Below are positions 1-9,970 of a DNA stretch of 48,116 nt, piece by piece. The DNA is from Granulosicoccus sp. (GTDB lineage Bacteria > Pseudomonadota > Gammaproteobacteria > Granulosicoccales > Granulosicoccaceae). Position 1 is the stretch's first letter. Each line of letters opens with the position of its first letter. A program made the position numbers and the translations under genes. The notes beneath the pieces are model-generated. The model worked only from the letters and a program-made list of their open reading frames with translations. It searched no databases and was not told the DNA's origin. The stretch covers positions 1 through 48,116 of the forward strand of contig JALZUD010000096.1 of assembly GCA_023301725.1 (NCBI GenBank). Reading direction: 5' to 3'.

Positions 1-2
1 TG

Positions 3-31
3 AGCAATGGCAATAATTGCCAAATATTGCT
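3..31. promoter_or_regulatory. Nested inverted repeats, probable ParD operator
   Basis: Positions 8-22 form a perfect 15-base palindrome (TGGCAAT-A-ATTGCCA). It is nested inside an outer pair, AGCAAT at 3-8 and ATTGCT at 26-31. It lies about 40 bases before the preferred parD start. ParD-type ribbon-helix-helix antitoxins generally bind such repeats and repress their own operon. The role here is inferred from position and symmetry. An upstream in-frame ATG at 7 would place this operator inside the coding region, which argues for the start at 64. Confidence 0.55.
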
Positions 32-63
32 ATTGTGAATCGAACAAATTTCGGGGCATCTGC

Positions 64-300
64 ATGGCCAGTATCAATATTTCACTACCAGAACAAATGA
101 GAGATTGGGTTCAATCCCAAATCGAGACGGGGAGTTACTCGAGCAGCAGTGACTACGTGAGGGATCTGATTCGCAAAGATCAAGAGCGGCGCGATAAAGT
201 AGCAGCGCTTCAACGAGCTATAGATGAAGGAATAAATAGTGGTGCTGCTGAGGATTTCAGTTTTTCAGATTTCAAGAAGCGAATGCAAGCGAAGAAGTAG
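64..300 (+). CDS. parD: ParD-family antitoxin (ribbon-helix-helix)
   Basis: This 78-residue protein begins MASINISLPEQM, the typical beta-strand opening of a CopG/ParD ribbon-helix-helix DNA-binding domain. It continues with a helix-rich stretch (SSSSDYVRDLIRKDQERR) that matches the ParD core. The C-terminal third is charged and should wrap around and neutralise the toxin. The frame is open from an ATG at 7, which would add 19 residues rich in Cys and Tyr. I prefer the ATG at 64 because the protein then starts exactly where family members do and the palindrome at 8-22 stays upstream. The stop at 300 is two bases before the next start, so the pair forms one operon. Expected role: autorepressor and antidote to the toxin downstream. 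Confidence 0.88.
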   Translation: MASINISLPEQMRDWVQSQIETGSYSSSSDYVRDLIRKDQERRDKVAALQRAIDEGINSGAAEDFSFSDFKKRMQAKK

Positions 301-302
301 TC

Positions 303-614
303 ATGTCACGTTACCGGTTAACTCCAGCAGCCCAACTTGATCTCGAATCAATATGGGACTACACAGCCGAGACGTTTGGAGCAACTCAGGCCCTGATCTA
401 CACGAACGGTCTTGAGTCTGCCTGCAAGCTGTTGGCTGATGCACCGCTAATCAATCGCCCAAGACCGGAGTATGAGCCGGAAATCAGGATATATCCTCAT
501 GCAGAGCACCTGCTCGTGTATGTTTTCAGCGAAGGTGTGGTGGAGATTATCCGGTTTTTACACGCCAGCATGGATGTCGACACTCAACTGAAAAATGAGA
601 ATTCCCAAGAATAG
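303..614 (+). CDS. parE: ParE-family toxin (RelE/ParE superfamily)
   Basis: This 103-residue basic protein begins MSRYRLTPAAQLDLESIWDY, the classic ParE N-terminus: a beta-strand, then the AxxDLxxIWxY helix. It ends with the usual strands (EIRIYPHAEHLLVYVF, VEIIRFLHASMD). The length and the tail 'RFLHASMD' fit ParE rather than RelE mRNA interferases. Characterised ParE toxins poison DNA gyrase, and that activity is assumed here. It starts two bases after the parD stop, so translation is coupled to the antitoxin. No truncation is visible, so the module is probably functional. Confidence 0.87.
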   Translation: MSRYRLTPAAQLDLESIWDYTAETFGATQALIYTNGLESACKLLADAPLINRPRPEYEPEIRIYPHAEHLLVYVFSEGVVEIIRFLHASMDVDTQLKNENSQE

Positions 615-802
615 GCATTGAGCAGGTTGATTCGAAAGCGGGGACTAATGAGATAGGCCGCTTAGTGTGGTCCGCATCTAGAGGGGCGGTGGCGTTACAG
701 CATGGAATCTATTCTGCAACGACTGGGAAGACGTTCTGCATATTGCGCCACCCGAAGGGTACTAAGAGCAAAAAAAAACGCCATGCCAAACTACTAATTT
801 GA
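594..802 (+). pseudogene. Possible remnant of a HigB/Gp49-like toxin gene
   Basis: A reading frame without stops runs from about 594 to the TGA at 800-802, with no plausible start codon. Its C-terminal part reads roughly ...TNEIGRLVWSASRG, then HGIYSATTGKTFCILRHPKG, then TKSKKKRHAKLLI. That order (an EIR-like strand, a central strand, then a VYVLHxFxKKTxK-like strand and a basic tail) resembles the C-terminal half of HigB/Gp49-type RelE-superfamily toxins, but the key motif is only loosely matched. It overlaps the end of parE in another frame. I read it as a decayed second toxin. Chance similarity is quite possible. Confidence 0.28.
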
Positions 803-821
803 CATAACGCTTAGATTTTAA

Positions 822-897
822 TGGCTCCTTGGGACGGGCTCGAACCGCCGACCCAATGATTAACAGTCATTTGCTCTACCAACTGAGCTACCAAGGA
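822..897 (-). tRNA. tRNA-Asn (anticodon GTT)
   Basis: The reverse strand gives a full 76-base cloverleaf with the 3' CCA encoded. The acceptor stem is TCCTTGG paired with CCAAGGA. The D arm contains AGCTCAGTTGGTAGAGC. The anticodon arm is AATGA-CTGTTAA-TCATT with anticodon GTT (plus-strand bases 862-864). The T arm is GGCGG-TTCGAGC-CCGTC. Its 3' end faces the parDE module. tRNA 3' ends are common integration sites for islands, but I saw no duplicated tRNA end in the window. Confidence 0.97.
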
Positions 898-971
898 ATC
901 GTGACGAAGTTTAATTACATTATTCGTCTAGGTCAATCAGTTAACGACTAATTTTTCGATTACTTTCAAAT

Positions 972-983
972 GATTGTACAATC
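972..983. promoter_or_regulatory. Palindrome in the uvrB upstream region
   Basis: GATTGTACAATC is a perfect 12-base palindrome lying 26 bases before the uvrB start. It could be an operator or part of the promoter region. It does not fit the gammaproteobacterial LexA box (CTGT-N8-ACAG), and I found no such box between the tRNA gene and uvrB. Confidence 0.3.
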
Positions 984-1009
984 GACCCTCTCAACCACCT
1001 AAATAGTCC

Positions 1010-3124
1010 ATGTCGAACCTATTCGAGCTGCAAACGGCATACACCCCGGCAGGGCATCAGCCTGGCGCTATTGCTAGTTTGTCAGAAGGTATAGACGATG
1101 GTTTGGCCTACCAAACCCTACTAGGCGTAACAGGGTCAGGCAAAACCTTCACCATTGCTAATATTCTGCAAAAGCAGCAGCGCCCGGCAATTGTCCTGGC
1201 CCCTAACAAAACGTTGGCCGCTCAACTCTACGGGGAGTTCAAGGATTTCTTCCCGAATAACGCGGTGGAATACTTCGTCTCCTACTACGACTACTACCAG
1301 CCTGAAGCTTACGTGCCAGCCAGCGACACGTTTATAGAGAAAGACTCATCCGTCAATGAGCACATTGAGCAAATGCGTCTGTCGGCCACCAAGGCACTGT
1401 TTGAGCGCCGCGACACCATTATCGTCGCTACCGTCTCGTCTATCTACGGACTGGGCGATCCGCAGCAGTACCACAAGATGGTTTTGCACCTGAAACGCGG
1501 TGAAACAGTTAATCAGCGTGACGTCCTGCGCCGACTTGCCGAGCTTCAGTACAGCCGCAACGATGTAGAACTCAAGCGCGGCACTTACCGAGTACGCGGC
1601 GAGATCATCGATATCTATCCGGCCGATTCCGAGCGTGAGGCGATTCGTGTGGAGTTGTTCGATGATGAAATAGAAACCCTGAGCTTCTTCGACCCGCTTA
1701 CCGGCGAGATTATGCGCAAGGTGCCTAGGCTGACTATCTACCCTAAAACGCACTATGTAACACCGCGCCAACGCCTTCTCGATGCCACCGACTTCATCAA
1801 AGATGAACTACGTGATCGTCTCGAGGATCTCACGGGCGCAGGCAAGTTGCTCGAAGCGCAACGCTTGCAACAACGCACGCAATTTGATCTGGAAATGATT
1901 CATGAGCTGGGCTATTGCTCAGGTATCGAAAATTACTCACGTTACCTGTCTGGTAGGCAACCCGGCGAGCCACCGCCGTGTTTGTTCGACTACCTGCCTG
2001 AAGACAGCTTGCTATTTATCGATGAGAGCCATGTAACTGTGCCGCAGCTGGGTGCTATGTACAAAGGCGACCGCTCACGCAAAGAGAACCTAGTTAATTT
2101 CGGATTTCGTCTGCCTTCAGCACTGGATAACCGCCCTTTGAAATTCGAGGAGTGGGAATCGCTGTCACCACAAACGATTTTTGTGTCCGCCACACCGGGC
2201 AACTATGAAAAAGCTCATGCTGATTCAGTGATAGAGCAAGTGGTTCGCCCCACAGGTTTACTTGATCCTGAGGTGGAGATCAGACCGGCACGTACGCAGG
2301 TTGATGACGTGCTCTCAGAAATCAACGAGCGAGCAGCGAAAGGCGAACGTGTGCTTATCACCACGCTCACCAAGCGCATGTCTGAAGATCTCACTGATTA
2401 TCTCGGCGAGCACGGCGTAAAGGTCCGCTACCTACATTCTGATGTGGACACTGTTGAACGCAGTGAGATCATCCGTGACCTGCGTTTAGGTGTGTTCGAC
2501 GTCATTGTGGGCATCAACTTGCTAAGGGAGGGGCTGGATTTGCCTGAGGTGTCTCTAGTTGCTATTCTCGATGCCGATAAAGAGGGGTTCTTGCGTTCTG
2601 ATCGTTCGTTAATTCAAACTATCGGGCGCGCTGCCCGTAATCTTCATGGCAAGGCTATCCTGTATGCGGACACGCTCACAGGCTCTATGCAGCGAGCCAT
2701 TGATGAAACTAATCGACGCAGAGAGGTGCAGGAAAACTACAATACCGAGCACGGCATTATCCCGACAGGTATCAAGAAGGCTATTCATGATGTTATGGAA
2801 GCTGGAGACTCGGGTAACGACAAACGGCGAGGCGGGCGTGGTGGCAAGGATGCAGCGGCGCAGAATGATAAAATAACCTTGTCGATGGATGAGGCTACTA
2901 AACGGATGAAGCAGCTGGAAAAACAGATGTATGATTGCGCACGTAACCTCGAATTCGAAACGGCGGCACAATTGCGTGACGAATTGGAACATTTGCGAGC
3001 GAATGTATTCAAAGGGGACGGAGTAGAGGTATTGGTAGACGACAAGGGTGGAGCGAAAATGTCAGCAAGCAAATCAAAGCCTGCTAAAAAGCGCTCGCGT
3101 GCCAAACCGGCAACAACTAAATAA
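1010..3124 (+). CDS. uvrB: UvrABC excinuclease subunit B
   Basis: UvrB is the damage-verifying helicase-like subunit of nucleotide excision repair. It receives DNA from UvrA and recruits UvrC. The 704-residue product shows the Walker A loop GVTGSGKT (about 39-46), the damage-probing beta-hairpin with the Tyr-rich [12 protein letters not shown] (about 92-102) and the DESH Walker B box (about 338-341). The helicase C-terminal motifs include QTIGRAARN, and a UVR domain at about 625-667 binds UvrC. Between the helicase core and the UVR domain is a Gly/Arg/Lys-rich linker, and the last about 20 residues are a Lys/Arg-rich tail. Total length is slightly above the usual 670 or so. The gene stands alone between the tRNA gene and acnB. 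Confidence 0.98.
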   Translation: MSNLFELQTAYTPAGHQPGAIASLSEGIDDGLAYQTLLGVTGSGKTFTIANILQKQQRPAIVLAPNKTLAAQLYGEFKDFFPNNAVEYFVSYYDYYQPEAYVPASDTFIEKDSSVNEHIEQMRLSATKALFERRDTIIVATVSSIYGLGDPQQYHKMVLHLKRGETVNQRDVLRRLAELQYSRNDVELKRGTYRVRGEIIDIYPADSEREAIRVELFDDEIETLSFFDPLTGEIMRKVPRLTIYPKTHYVTPRQRLLDATDFIKDELRDRLEDLTGAGKLLEAQRLQQRTQFDLEMIHELGYCSGIENYSRYLSGRQPGEPPPCLFDYLPEDSLLFIDESHVTVPQLGAMYKGDRSRKENLVNFGFRLPSALDNRPLKFEEWESLSPQTIFVSATPGNYEKAHADSVIEQVVRPTGLLDPEVEIRPARTQVDDVLSEINERAAKGERVLITTLTKRMSEDLTDYLGEHGVKVRYLHSDVDTVERSEIIRDLRLGVFDVIVGINLLREGLDLPEVSLVAILDADKEGFLRSDRSLIQTIGRAARNLHGKAILYADTLTGSMQRAIDETNRRREVQENYNTEHGIIPTGIKKAIHDVMEAGDSGNDKRRGGRGGKDAAAQNDKITLSMDEATKRMKQLEKQMYDCARNLEFETAAQLRDELEHLRANVFKGDGVEVLVDDKGGAKMSASKSKPAKKRSRAKPATTK

Positions 3125-3194
3125 CTATATAAATAACTAATTCACGAGTTGGCGTTAGCCACTCTCAACAGTGTGAGTATCTGGAGGAATAGCG

Positions 3195-5801
3195 ATGTTA
3201 AAAGCCTATCGAGAGCATGAAGCGGAACGTCAAGCGCAAGGTATTGTTGCGCAACCGCTCAACGCAGAGCAGACCGCTGGTCTGGTTGAATTGCTGAAAG
3301 CTCCGCCCAAGGGCGAAGAAGATTTTCTTGTTCATCTGTTAAGCAACCGTATTCCAGCTGGTGTAGACGAAGCCGCTTATGTGAAGGCGGGTTTTCTTGC
3401 TGCTGTGGCCAAGGGCGAGGCGAGTTCTCCACTAGTAACACCGGTTGCAGCCGTTGAGCTATTGGGCACCATGTTAGGCGGATATAACATTCAGCCTCTC
3501 ATTGCTGCGCTAGATGACAAAAACTTGGCAGAAGCCGCTGGCAAAGCGCTTTCGCACACCTTGCTGATGTTTGATGCTTTCCACGATGTGGAAGAAAAGG
3601 CTAACAAAGGTAACGAGGCTGCCAAAGCTGTCATGCAATCCTGGGCCGATGCTGAGTGGTTCTTAGCCAAAGAAGCTGTGCCCAAGAAAGTCACGGTTAC
3701 CGTCTTCAAAGTACCGGGCGAAACAAACACGGATGATCTATCACCAGCTGTTGACGCATGGTCGCGTCCCGATATCCCTTTGCATGCTCTGGCTATGCTC
3801 AAGTTCGAACGTGAAGGTATCAGTGATACGCCTTTGGCCGATATTGAAAAACTGAAAGACAAAGGTTTTCCGATTTCCTACGTTGGCGACGTGGTTGGTA
3901 CAGGTTCTTCCAGAAAATCAGCCACTAATTCTGTGTTGTGGCACATGGGCAACGACATCCCTTTTATTCCTAATCGTCGTGATGGCGGCGTTGTTCTGGG
4001 TTCAAAGATTGCGCCCATTTTCTACAACACGCTGGAAGATGCAGGGGCATTACCCATTGAATGTGATGTCAATGGCATGGCTACAGGCGACATCATTGAT
4101 GTTTACCCACATGATGGCAAAGTCACCAAACACGGTTCTGATGAGGTTCTTGCCACATTCGAACTAGGCAACGATGTGCTGCTCGACGAGGTACGCGCTG
4201 GCGGCCGTATTCCACTGATCATCGGGCGTGGTCTCACAGACCGTGCGCGTGAATCGCTGGGTCTGGATTTCAGCACCGTATTCTTACGCCCTGGTGCTAA
4301 CGATCCAAGCGACAAGGGTTATACCTTGGCACAAAAAATTGTAGGTAAGGCGTGTGGTGTTGACGGTATTCGCGCTGGTCAGTATTGCGAACCTAAAATG
4401 ACTACTGTGGGTTCTCAGGATACTACTGGCCCCATGACTCGCGACGAACTTAAAGACCTGGCTTGCTTAGGCTTTACTGCTGATCTGGTTATGCAGTCGT
4501 TTTGTCATACTGCGGCATATCCAAAGCCTATTGATGTCAATACGCATCACACGTTACCTGATTTCATGTCCACCAGAGGTGGAGTAGCTTTGCGTCCGGG
4601 TGATGGCATCATTCACAGCTGGCTCAACAGAATGCTACTGCCTGACACCGTTGGTACAGGTGGTGACTCGCACACACGTTTTCCTATGGGTATCTCGTTT
4701 CCAGCAGGTTCCGGGCTTGTGGCATTTGCCTCGGCTGTAGGGGTAATGCCGTTGAACATGCCAGAGTCTGTGTTGGTTCGATTTAAAGGTGAAATGCAAC
4801 CGGGCATTACCTTGCGTGATCTGGTCAACGCCATTCCTTATGCGGCGCTTCAGCGTGGACTGCTTACCGTTGAAAAGAAGGGCAAGAAAAATATCTTCTC
4901 TGGTAAATGCGTAGAGATTGAAGGGCTTAAGGATCTTAAACTTGAGCAAGCGTTTGAATTGGCAGATGCCACGGCTGAGCGTTCGGCGGGTGGTTGTACA
5001 GTTAAGTTGGAAATTGAGCCGCTTAAGGAATACATCACCTCCAACATCACCTTACTTCGCTGGATGATTGATCAAGGCTACGACGATTCTCGAACCCTTG
5101 AGCGTCGTGCCCGGAAGATGGAAGAGTGGCTAGCCAACCCATCACTTCTGGAAGCTGATGCAGATGCTGAGTACGCTGAAATTATCGAGATTGATCTCAA
5201 CGATCTAAAGGAGCCTCTACTGGCATGCCCTAACGATCCTGATGACGTTAAGCCATTGTCTGAAGTGCAAAACACGAAAGTTGATGAGGTATTTATCGGC
5301 TCTTGCATGACCAATATTGGTCACTACCGGGCAGCGGGTAAGTTAATAGAAAAAGCGGGTGAGTATGTCGATACTGTTTTGTGGATTGCTCCACCGACAC
5401 GTATGGATGAGCATCAGCTCAAAGAAGAGGGTTACTACAACATCTTTGGTGCTGCAGGTGCCAGGCTTGAAATACCAGGCTGTTCTTTATGTATGGGAAA
5501 TCAGGCGCGCGTTAAGCCTGGGGCCACAGTGGTATCTACCTCTACCAGAAACTTCCCTAACAGACTTGGTAAAGGTGCCTTTGTGTACTTGAGCTCAGCT
5601 GAGTTGGCGGCAGTTGCTGCGTTACTGGGCAGATTGCCAACCGTGGCTGAGTACATGGAATATGTGAAAGACCTCGATGCTATGAGCGAAGAAGTCTACA
5701 AGTACCTGAACTTCAACGAGATCGCTGAATTCCAGAATTCTGCAGATGAGATGAAAGTGAAGTTCAAGGATATTCCGGTCAATATCCAGATCGCAAGCTA
5801 G
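3195..5801 (+). CDS. acnB: Bifunctional aconitate hydratase 2 (AcnB)
   Basis: AcnB interconverts citrate and isocitrate in the TCA cycle using a [4Fe-4S] cluster. Many AcnB enzymes also act on 2-methylisocitrate, and the apo form can bind RNA. The 868-residue length and N-terminal HEAT-like helical domain ([16 protein letters not shown]...) are AcnB-specific. The cluster ligands are visible as Cys704 ([11 protein letters not shown]) and Cys763/Cys766 (IPGCSLCMG). They sit close to the ligand positions of E. coli AcnB. A GGAGG ribosome-binding site at 3183-3187 precedes the ATG by seven bases. Upstream spacing from uvrB is 70 bases, enough for its own promoter. Nothing unusual was seen in the protein. 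Confidence 0.98.
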   Translation: MLKAYREHEAERQAQGIVAQPLNAEQTAGLVELLKAPPKGEEDFLVHLLSNRIPAGVDEAAYVKAGFLAAVAKGEASSPLVTPVAAVELLGTMLGGYNIQPLIAALDDKNLAEAAGKALSHTLLMFDAFHDVEEKANKGNEAAKAVMQSWADAEWFLAKEAVPKKVTVTVFKVPGETNTDDLSPAVDAWSRPDIPLHALAMLKFEREGISDTPLADIEKLKDKGFPISYVGDVVGTGSSRKSATNSVLWHMGNDIPFIPNRRDGGVVLGSKIAPIFYNTLEDAGALPIECDVNGMATGDIIDVYPHDGKVTKHGSDEVLATFELGNDVLLDEVRAGGRIPLIIGRGLTDRARESLGLDFSTVFLRPGANDPSDKGYTLAQKIVGKACGVDGIRAGQYCEPKMTTVGSQDTTGPMTRDELKDLACLGFTADLVMQSFCHTAAYPKPIDVNTHHTLPDFMSTRGGVALRPGDGIIHSWLNRMLLPDTVGTGGDSHTRFPMGISFPAGSGLVAFASAVGVMPLNMPESVLVRFKGEMQPGITLRDLVNAIPYAALQRGLLTVEKKGKKNIFSGKCVEIEGLKDLKLEQAFELADATAERSAGGCTVKLEIEPLKEYITSNITLLRWMIDQGYDDSRTLERRARKMEEWLANPSLLEADADAEYAEIIEIDLNDLKEPLLACPNDPDDVKPLSEVQNTKVDEVFIGSCMTNIGHYRAAGKLIEKAGEYVDTVLWIAPPTRMDEHQLKEEGYYNIFGAAGARLEIPGCSLCMGNQARVKPGATVVSTSTRNFPNRLGKGAFVYLSSAELAAVAALLGRLPTVAEYMEYVKDLDAMSEEVYKYLNFNEIAEFQNSADEMKVKFKDIPVNIQIAS

Positions 5802-5811
5802 GTGATGTGTA

Positions 5812-5844
5812 GCGCAACATACCGCTTTTAGCGGTGTGTTGCGC
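5812..5844 (+). terminator. Strong hairpin after acnB
   Basis: The arms GCGCAACATACCGC (5812-5825) and GCGGTGTGTTGCGC (5831-5844) pair over 14 bases with one G-T wobble around a TTTTA loop. The hairpin begins 10 bases after the acnB stop. No T-run follows, so it may act as a 3' stabilising structure, a weak terminator, or a barrier toward the converging hflD transcript rather than a classic intrinsic terminator. Confidence 0.6.
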
Positions 5845-5945
5845 ATGCTTCAATAGTCTCGATGGCCCACACAAAATTTCAGATTTTGCTAAAGAAAAGC
5901 CTGAACGCGAAAAATCTACAAATCAGGTACCACTACCCTTTTGTA

Positions 5946-6569
5946 CTAGACCTGTAAAAACTCTGCAGAGTGCTTGATATATTGGCCCCGCGCGAGTAGC
6001 AGCTTTGGGCGACTACCCCCACATTGCCGCCATAAAACAACAGAACGTACTCCGCCAAGTAATGCGGCACGTACCGTTGAGGCAATTTCATTATTATTCA
6101 AGTAATCAGGGTTTCCGCTCACCATAATTCGTGGGGTCAGGTGGCTGATGCTACTGCGGTACAGATTAGCCAGATTGTTAATCATGTCAGGGTCTGTGAC
6201 AGTTTGTTCCATGGCCTGAGCGCGACTGATACCGATACGTAGCTGTTCTGTGGTACCAGAATTGTTAAGAACGTTAGTGCCTAACTGAATCAGTGCAAGA
6301 GAATAGCGCGCGATTTCAATATCGCGTGAGTCTGTAGTGCCACCAAGCTGTGACTGGATAAGCCGCAAGCCGCGGGAAATACCGCGTGCACTACCTCCGT
6401 ATGCATCTACCACCTTGTCTGTTGACAGTGTCAGGATCGAATGCAATGTGGACTGCAATTCGTCCTGATCGCAGGTGCCCGTGGTGGCTAAAGTTTTGCA
6501 CAGGTATACCGCTTGGAAGATACCGCCTAGTGCAAGCGTTTGGTTTTCAATGGTTGATAAATGGCTCAT
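5946..6569 (-). CDS. hflD: HflD-like protein (high frequency lysogenization protein homologue)
   Basis: The 207-residue product begins MSHLSTIENQTLALGGIFQAV and contains the conserved ILTLSTDKVVDAYGG and GLRLIQSQLGG segments typical of HflD (formerly YcfC). HflD is a mostly helical, peripherally membrane-associated protein. In E. coli it affects phage lambda lysogeny by binding CII. Its normal cellular role is poorly defined. It follows mnmA by about 94 bases on the same strand, the standard gammaproteobacterial mnmA-hflD order, where purB usually comes next. Here acnB lies there instead, converging. Confidence 0.92.
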   Translation of the reverse strand: MSHLSTIENQTLALGGIFQAVYLCKTLATTGTCDQDELQSTLHSILTLSTDKVVDAYGGSARGISRGLRLIQSQLGGTTDSRDIEIARYSLALIQLGTNVLNNSGTTEQLRIGISRAQAMEQTVTDPDMINNLANLYRSSISHLTPRIMVSGNPDYLNNNEIASTVRAALLGGVRSVVLWRQCGGSRPKLLLARGQYIKHSAEFLQV

Positions 6570-6663
6570 GCGTGTGAGTATAGGCGGGTATCAATAAAAA
6601 CCGAGGTAAAAAGCGGGTATGCCGTAGGCGGGTGAATTTTCTGTGCCAGCTCTTTGTTAGCGC

Positions 6664-7839
6664 CTAACTACAGTCGAAATCACTGATCACCGCTCCGCCC
6701 AAGCAACTGTCTCCATCATATAAAACCAGCGACTGCCCTGGAGTAGCTGCGCGCACGGGGTCATCGAACTCTATGCTCAGTGTGTTAGCAGGATTCACGT
6801 TAACAGTGGCGGCTTGGTCTTGCTGGCGGTACCTGACCTTCGCTGTGCATCTAAAAGTGTCAGAAGGCGCGTGCCCATTGACCCAATGCAGGTCATGAGC
6901 ATTGAGTGATTGCCGAAAAAGGGTAGGGTGTTGAAGGCCTTGCCCGACGATTAATCTGTTTTCTGTTAATTCTTTTGCCAGAACGTACCACGGCTCCTCA
7001 TTGCTATCACGGGTGCCGCCTATACCAAGACCCTGCCGCTGCCCTAGTGTGTAGAACATGAGCCCGTTGTGACGACCGATGTGCTGCCCGCTGTCCGTCA
7101 CGATATCTCCAGGTTGTGCCGGCAAGTATTCACCCAAGAAAGCTGTGAATTTTCGCTCTCCAATAAAGCAGATACCTGTGCTGTCTTTCTTGCTGAACAC
7201 GTGAAAGCCGGCATCTTGCGCTAGCTGTCGCACATGGGGTTTGTCCAGGTTGCCAACTGGGAATAGAGTGGGTCGCAGCTGATCTTGATTAAGCGTGTAG
7301 AGAAAGTAACTCTGATCTTTGTTGTTGTCTTTACCGCGCAGTAATTGCACGTGCTCATTGTTGCCACCGATGCGCACATAGTGCCCAGTGGCTATGGCAT
7401 CAGCACCTTGGTTGTGTGCATGATCGAGAAATGCTTTGAACTTGATTTCCTTATTGCAAAGAATGTCTGGGTTGGGTGTGCGTCCTGCACTGTACTCGCT
7501 AAGAAAATGTGCGAATACTCGGTCCCAGTATTCGGCTGAGAAATTGACTGTGGAGAGCTCTATGCCAAGTTTGTTAGCCACAGAGGCAGCATCTCGATAA
7601 TCTTGCCTTGCAGTACAGTGCTCATCATCATCTTCCCAGTTTTGCATGAAAATGCCTGAGACTTTGTAGCCTTGCTGCTTGAGCAACAAAGCGGTGACGG
7701 AGGAATCTACGCCACCAGACATCCCCACAATGACATGCATATTGTGCGGATCTGAGCGAAAAGCTGCTGAAATATCCATTTTTTTTGAATTGTCGTGCCC
7801 AGTAGATTGAGCGTGATCAGACATCTCGGTAATCGTCAC
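6664..7839 (-). CDS. mnmA: tRNA-specific 2-thiouridylase MnmA
   Basis: MnmA makes 2-thiouridine at wobble position 34 of tRNA-Lys, -Glu and -Gln, using ATP and relayed sulfur. With the GTG start at 7839 the product has 391 residues. It shows the PP-loop SGGVDS (about 41-46), the two catalytic cysteines in [10 protein letters not shown] (about Cys128) and [12 protein letters not shown] (about Cys224), and the ATGHYVR motif. Family members normally begin at [14 protein letters not shown], which here is the ATG at 7740. That would remove a 33-residue polar extension. The GTG at 7839 overlaps the lysR stop as GTGA, which favours coupled translation from there. An ATG at 7824 is a third option. 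The function is firm but the start is not. Confidence 0.95.
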   Translation of the reverse strand: MTITEMSDHAQSTGHDNSKKMDISAAFRSDPHNMHVIVGMSGGVDSSVTALLLKQQGYKVSGIFMQNWEDDDEHCTARQDYRDAASVANKLGIELSTVNFSAEYWDRVFAHFLSEYSAGRTPNPDILCNKEIKFKAFLDHAHNQGADAIATGHYVRIGGNNEHVQLLRGKDNNKDQSYFLYTLNQDQLRPTLFPVGNLDKPHVRQLAQDAGFHVFSKKDSTGICFIGERKFTAFLGEYLPAQPGDIVTDSGQHIGRHNGLMFYTLGQRQGLGIGGTRDSNEEPWYVLAKELTENRLIVGQGLQHPTLFRQSLNAHDLHWVNGHAPSDTFRCTAKVRYRQQDQAATVNVNPANTLSIEFDDPVRAATPGQSLVLYDGDSCLGGAVISDFDCS

Positions 7840-8813
7840 AGGTGGGTAATCAGCTCATCGTTGCGATGGCTATTTTTTCGTTTTGTCGGCGGAGGACTTG
7901 TTTGGCGGGCAAAGAAATTGCCGTCCATCATTTGCAAAAACTGCTTTGCTTGAGGCGATAAAAATTTGCCTCGGCGAACCACTACACCGTAACTTCGGTT
8001 GGGAAAATATTTTTCCATAGGTCGAACAGTCAAGTTTTCAAAGCCGCGTAAGCAAATGCTAGTGACAATGCTAATGCCAGCACCAATTTCAACGTAACGC
8101 TTGATCACTTCCCAGCCACCCGCTTCGAGAACAACGTTATACGATACGCCATGCTGTTGAAAAACGAGATCGATCACACTCCAGGTGCTTAAATGCTTAG
8201 GGGGCAAAATGAGGCCATGGGGGCTAATGTCTTGTAGGGTGAGATCTGTTTTTGCCTCTAGGGGATGCCCCTTGCACATAATCAGGGATGGCGTGTAGTC
8301 ATAGATCGGGTGGTAGACCATATCGTCTGGCACATCAATCATGGATCCGACTGCAAAATCAACATCGTCTGCACGCAGTAAGGCTAATCCGTCATGACCG
8401 GTTACGTTGTGCAAGCGCACGTCAATTTGTGGGTACTCATCTGAGAACCCTTTGATCACGTCAGGAAGTATATAAAGCAATGTGGCTTCGCCTGAAGCAA
8501 TAGCCAATGGTCCGGAATGAATATCTCCGAGCCTTGCGGCAAAGCTGTCGGCTAGGCGTGAGAATCCGTCGACCAAAGGCTGCGCCATCTCCAACAGTAA
8601 TTCACCTGCGGGGGTGAGTCTGATTTTTGGGCCGCAGCGTTCGAACAGTAAGGTATCTAACTCTTTCTCTAGTGCCTGAATTTGCAAAGAAACCGACGGT
8701 TGGCTTAATTTGAGGCGTATTGCTGCTTTCGAGATACTGCCTGTTTGTGCTGCATGGCAGAAGGCGCGCAACTGTCGATGTTGATTCAGGTTGCTGGTAT
8801 CAAAGCTTGGCAT
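7836..8813 (-). CDS. LysR-type transcriptional regulator
   Basis: This 325-residue protein has the N-terminal winged helix-turn-helix of the LysR family (about 12-70: [35 protein letters not shown]). A periplasmic-binding-protein-like effector domain follows. The effector part begins [20 protein letters not shown] and ends before a basic Ser/Pro/Lys-rich tail. The style is somewhat like CysB (sulfur metabolism), but I cannot assign the effector. It reads into mnmA with a 4-base GTGA overlap, an uncommon partner for a LysR gene. The AT-rich DNA just upstream (8821-8868) is a likely site of self-regulation and faces the ydcF-like gene. Coupling to a tRNA thiolation enzyme makes a sulfur-related signal tempting but unproven. 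Confidence 0.9.
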   Translation of the reverse strand: MPSFDTSNLNQHRQLRAFCHAAQTGSISKAAIRLKLSQPSVSLQIQALEKELDTLLFERCGPKIRLTPAGELLLEMAQPLVDGFSRLADSFAARLGDIHSGPLAIASGEATLLYILPDVIKGFSDEYPQIDVRLHNVTGHDGLALLRADDVDFAVGSMIDVPDDMVYHPIYDYTPSLIMCKGHPLEAKTDLTLQDISPHGLILPPKHLSTWSVIDLVFQQHGVSYNVVLEAGGWEVIKRYVEIGAGISIVTSICLRGFENLTVRPMEKYFPNRSYGVVVRRGKFLSPQAKQFLQMMDGNFFARQTSPPPTKRKNSHRNDELITHL

Positions 8814-9099
8814 TTTTCACTATAAAGTGTAGTTATGATAAATATTTTAATTATTATATTGAAAGATGACTGATTTAGCACGCACTTCATGGCCTATGTG
8901 CACTATAAGTTCTAAAGGCACGGTTTTACTCTTATGACTAGCGGCTTCAACGGGCGACAACACCGCCTCTTAGCAACAAGCCAGAAGCGGGTTTCTCAGG
9001 CTCCAATTTCGCCCATAAATGCCGCTGTTATATTCTGACTTGTCTCCTTTTATTGTTCGCTTTTTTGATCCTGACTACCTTTGACAACAACGTCCTCTC
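8814..9099. other. Divergent intergenic region, lysR / ydcF-like gene
   Basis: These 286 bases separate two divergently read genes and must hold both promoters. The segment nearest lysR (8821-8868) is very AT-rich and contains the dyad-like CACTATAAAGTGTAG, a reasonable place for a LysR-type binding site. The rest is of ordinary composition. I see no small gene or clear terminator. Confidence 0.4.
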
Positions 9100-9888
9100 A
9101 TGACTGAACTGATTAAAAATTGGCTGCTTGACCCCGCCGCATTAATTTTTTTTAGCTCTGGGTTCGTTGTTGTGTCGTTGGTTTTGTTTGGCCGAAGTCG
9201 CCGTGGTCACGTGCGTTGGTACCCTGTGTTGTTATTGGGCCTTGTCTGGCTAACGGTGAGTCTGGTGAGTGGTGCTCCGACTATTGTTAATCCACTGCTC
9301 ACTGTTCTGGAGGAGCGCTATCCTGCCTCGATAGAATGTGAGCCTGGTACTCACTTAGTCATGCTTGGTGGCGGCGTTGATTCGCGCGTAACGTCTGCTG
9401 ATGAGTTTGAGCGCATGAGCCAGTCAACATTGGCGCGAGCCAGTGCTGCGGCAAGAATCGCGCTGGCAGAACCTTCGCTCATTTTAATTGCTTCGGGTGG
9501 GGCGTTAAGAACAATCAGCGAGGCGGATGTCATCGGCAACTACTGGAACGTGTTGGGAGTTGGCAACGACAGAATACTTCGCGAGGCAGATTCTTCAAAT
9601 ACCCGTGAAAATGCCGTTAAAGTGGCAGCTTTGCTTGACACTGAACGTGTTGAGGGGCAACTAAGGCTAGTTACATCGGCTTTGCATATGCCCAGAGCGC
9701 TCAATGTTTTTCGCAAGGTGCTCGAACCAAAAGGAATTGATGTTTGCCCTGTCAGCGTTAATCGCGAAGCACTACCCAATATTCCACTATGGGCGTCCGT
9801 GCCGCAGACCACCGCTGTGGTGAAATTTAACAAATGGCTGCATGAGTTGGTCGCACTGGCAGCTTACAAAGCGCAAGGCTGGATCTGA
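9100..9888 (+). CDS. YdcF/ElyC-like DUF218 membrane protein
   Basis: The 262-residue protein has two N-terminal transmembrane segments (about 13-30 and 40-58) followed by a DUF218 domain. That domain carries the typical HLVMLGGGVDSR strand-loop, the SGG motif (LILIASGGALRTISEADV), SSNTRENA, and VTSALHMPRAL. ElyC and SanA, members of this superfamily, influence envelope integrity and peptidoglycan or lipid-carrier metabolism in E. coli. The precise reaction is not established. The two membrane segments before the domain match the ElyC-type layout. It stands alone, followed by the repeat cluster. A role in envelope glycan or undecaprenyl-carrier homeostasis would suit the neighbouring EPS locus, but this is inference. 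Confidence 0.85.
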   Translation: MTELIKNWLLDPAALIFFSSGFVVVSLVLFGRSRRGHVRWYPVLLLGLVWLTVSLVSGAPTIVNPLLTVLEERYPASIECEPGTHLVMLGGGVDSRVTSADEFERMSQSTLARASAAARIALAEPSLILIASGGALRTISEADVIGNYWNVLGVGNDRILREADSSNTRENAVKVAALLDTERVEGQLRLVTSALHMPRALNVFRKVLEPKGIDVCPVSVNREALPNIPLWASVPQTTAVVKFNKWLHELVALAAYKAQGWI

Positions 9889-9970
9889 GTTTAGGCTGTG
9901 CCGTGAATGGCGCGCACTATATTGTTCGCTATCGCGGTTAGCTCGGCCTTCTGATTGAATTGGGTAACTG

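Noticed and set aside
1346..1771. Leftward 141-codon frame inside uvrB
   Set aside because: It is a shadow of the uvrB frame with no family similarity or ribosome-binding site.
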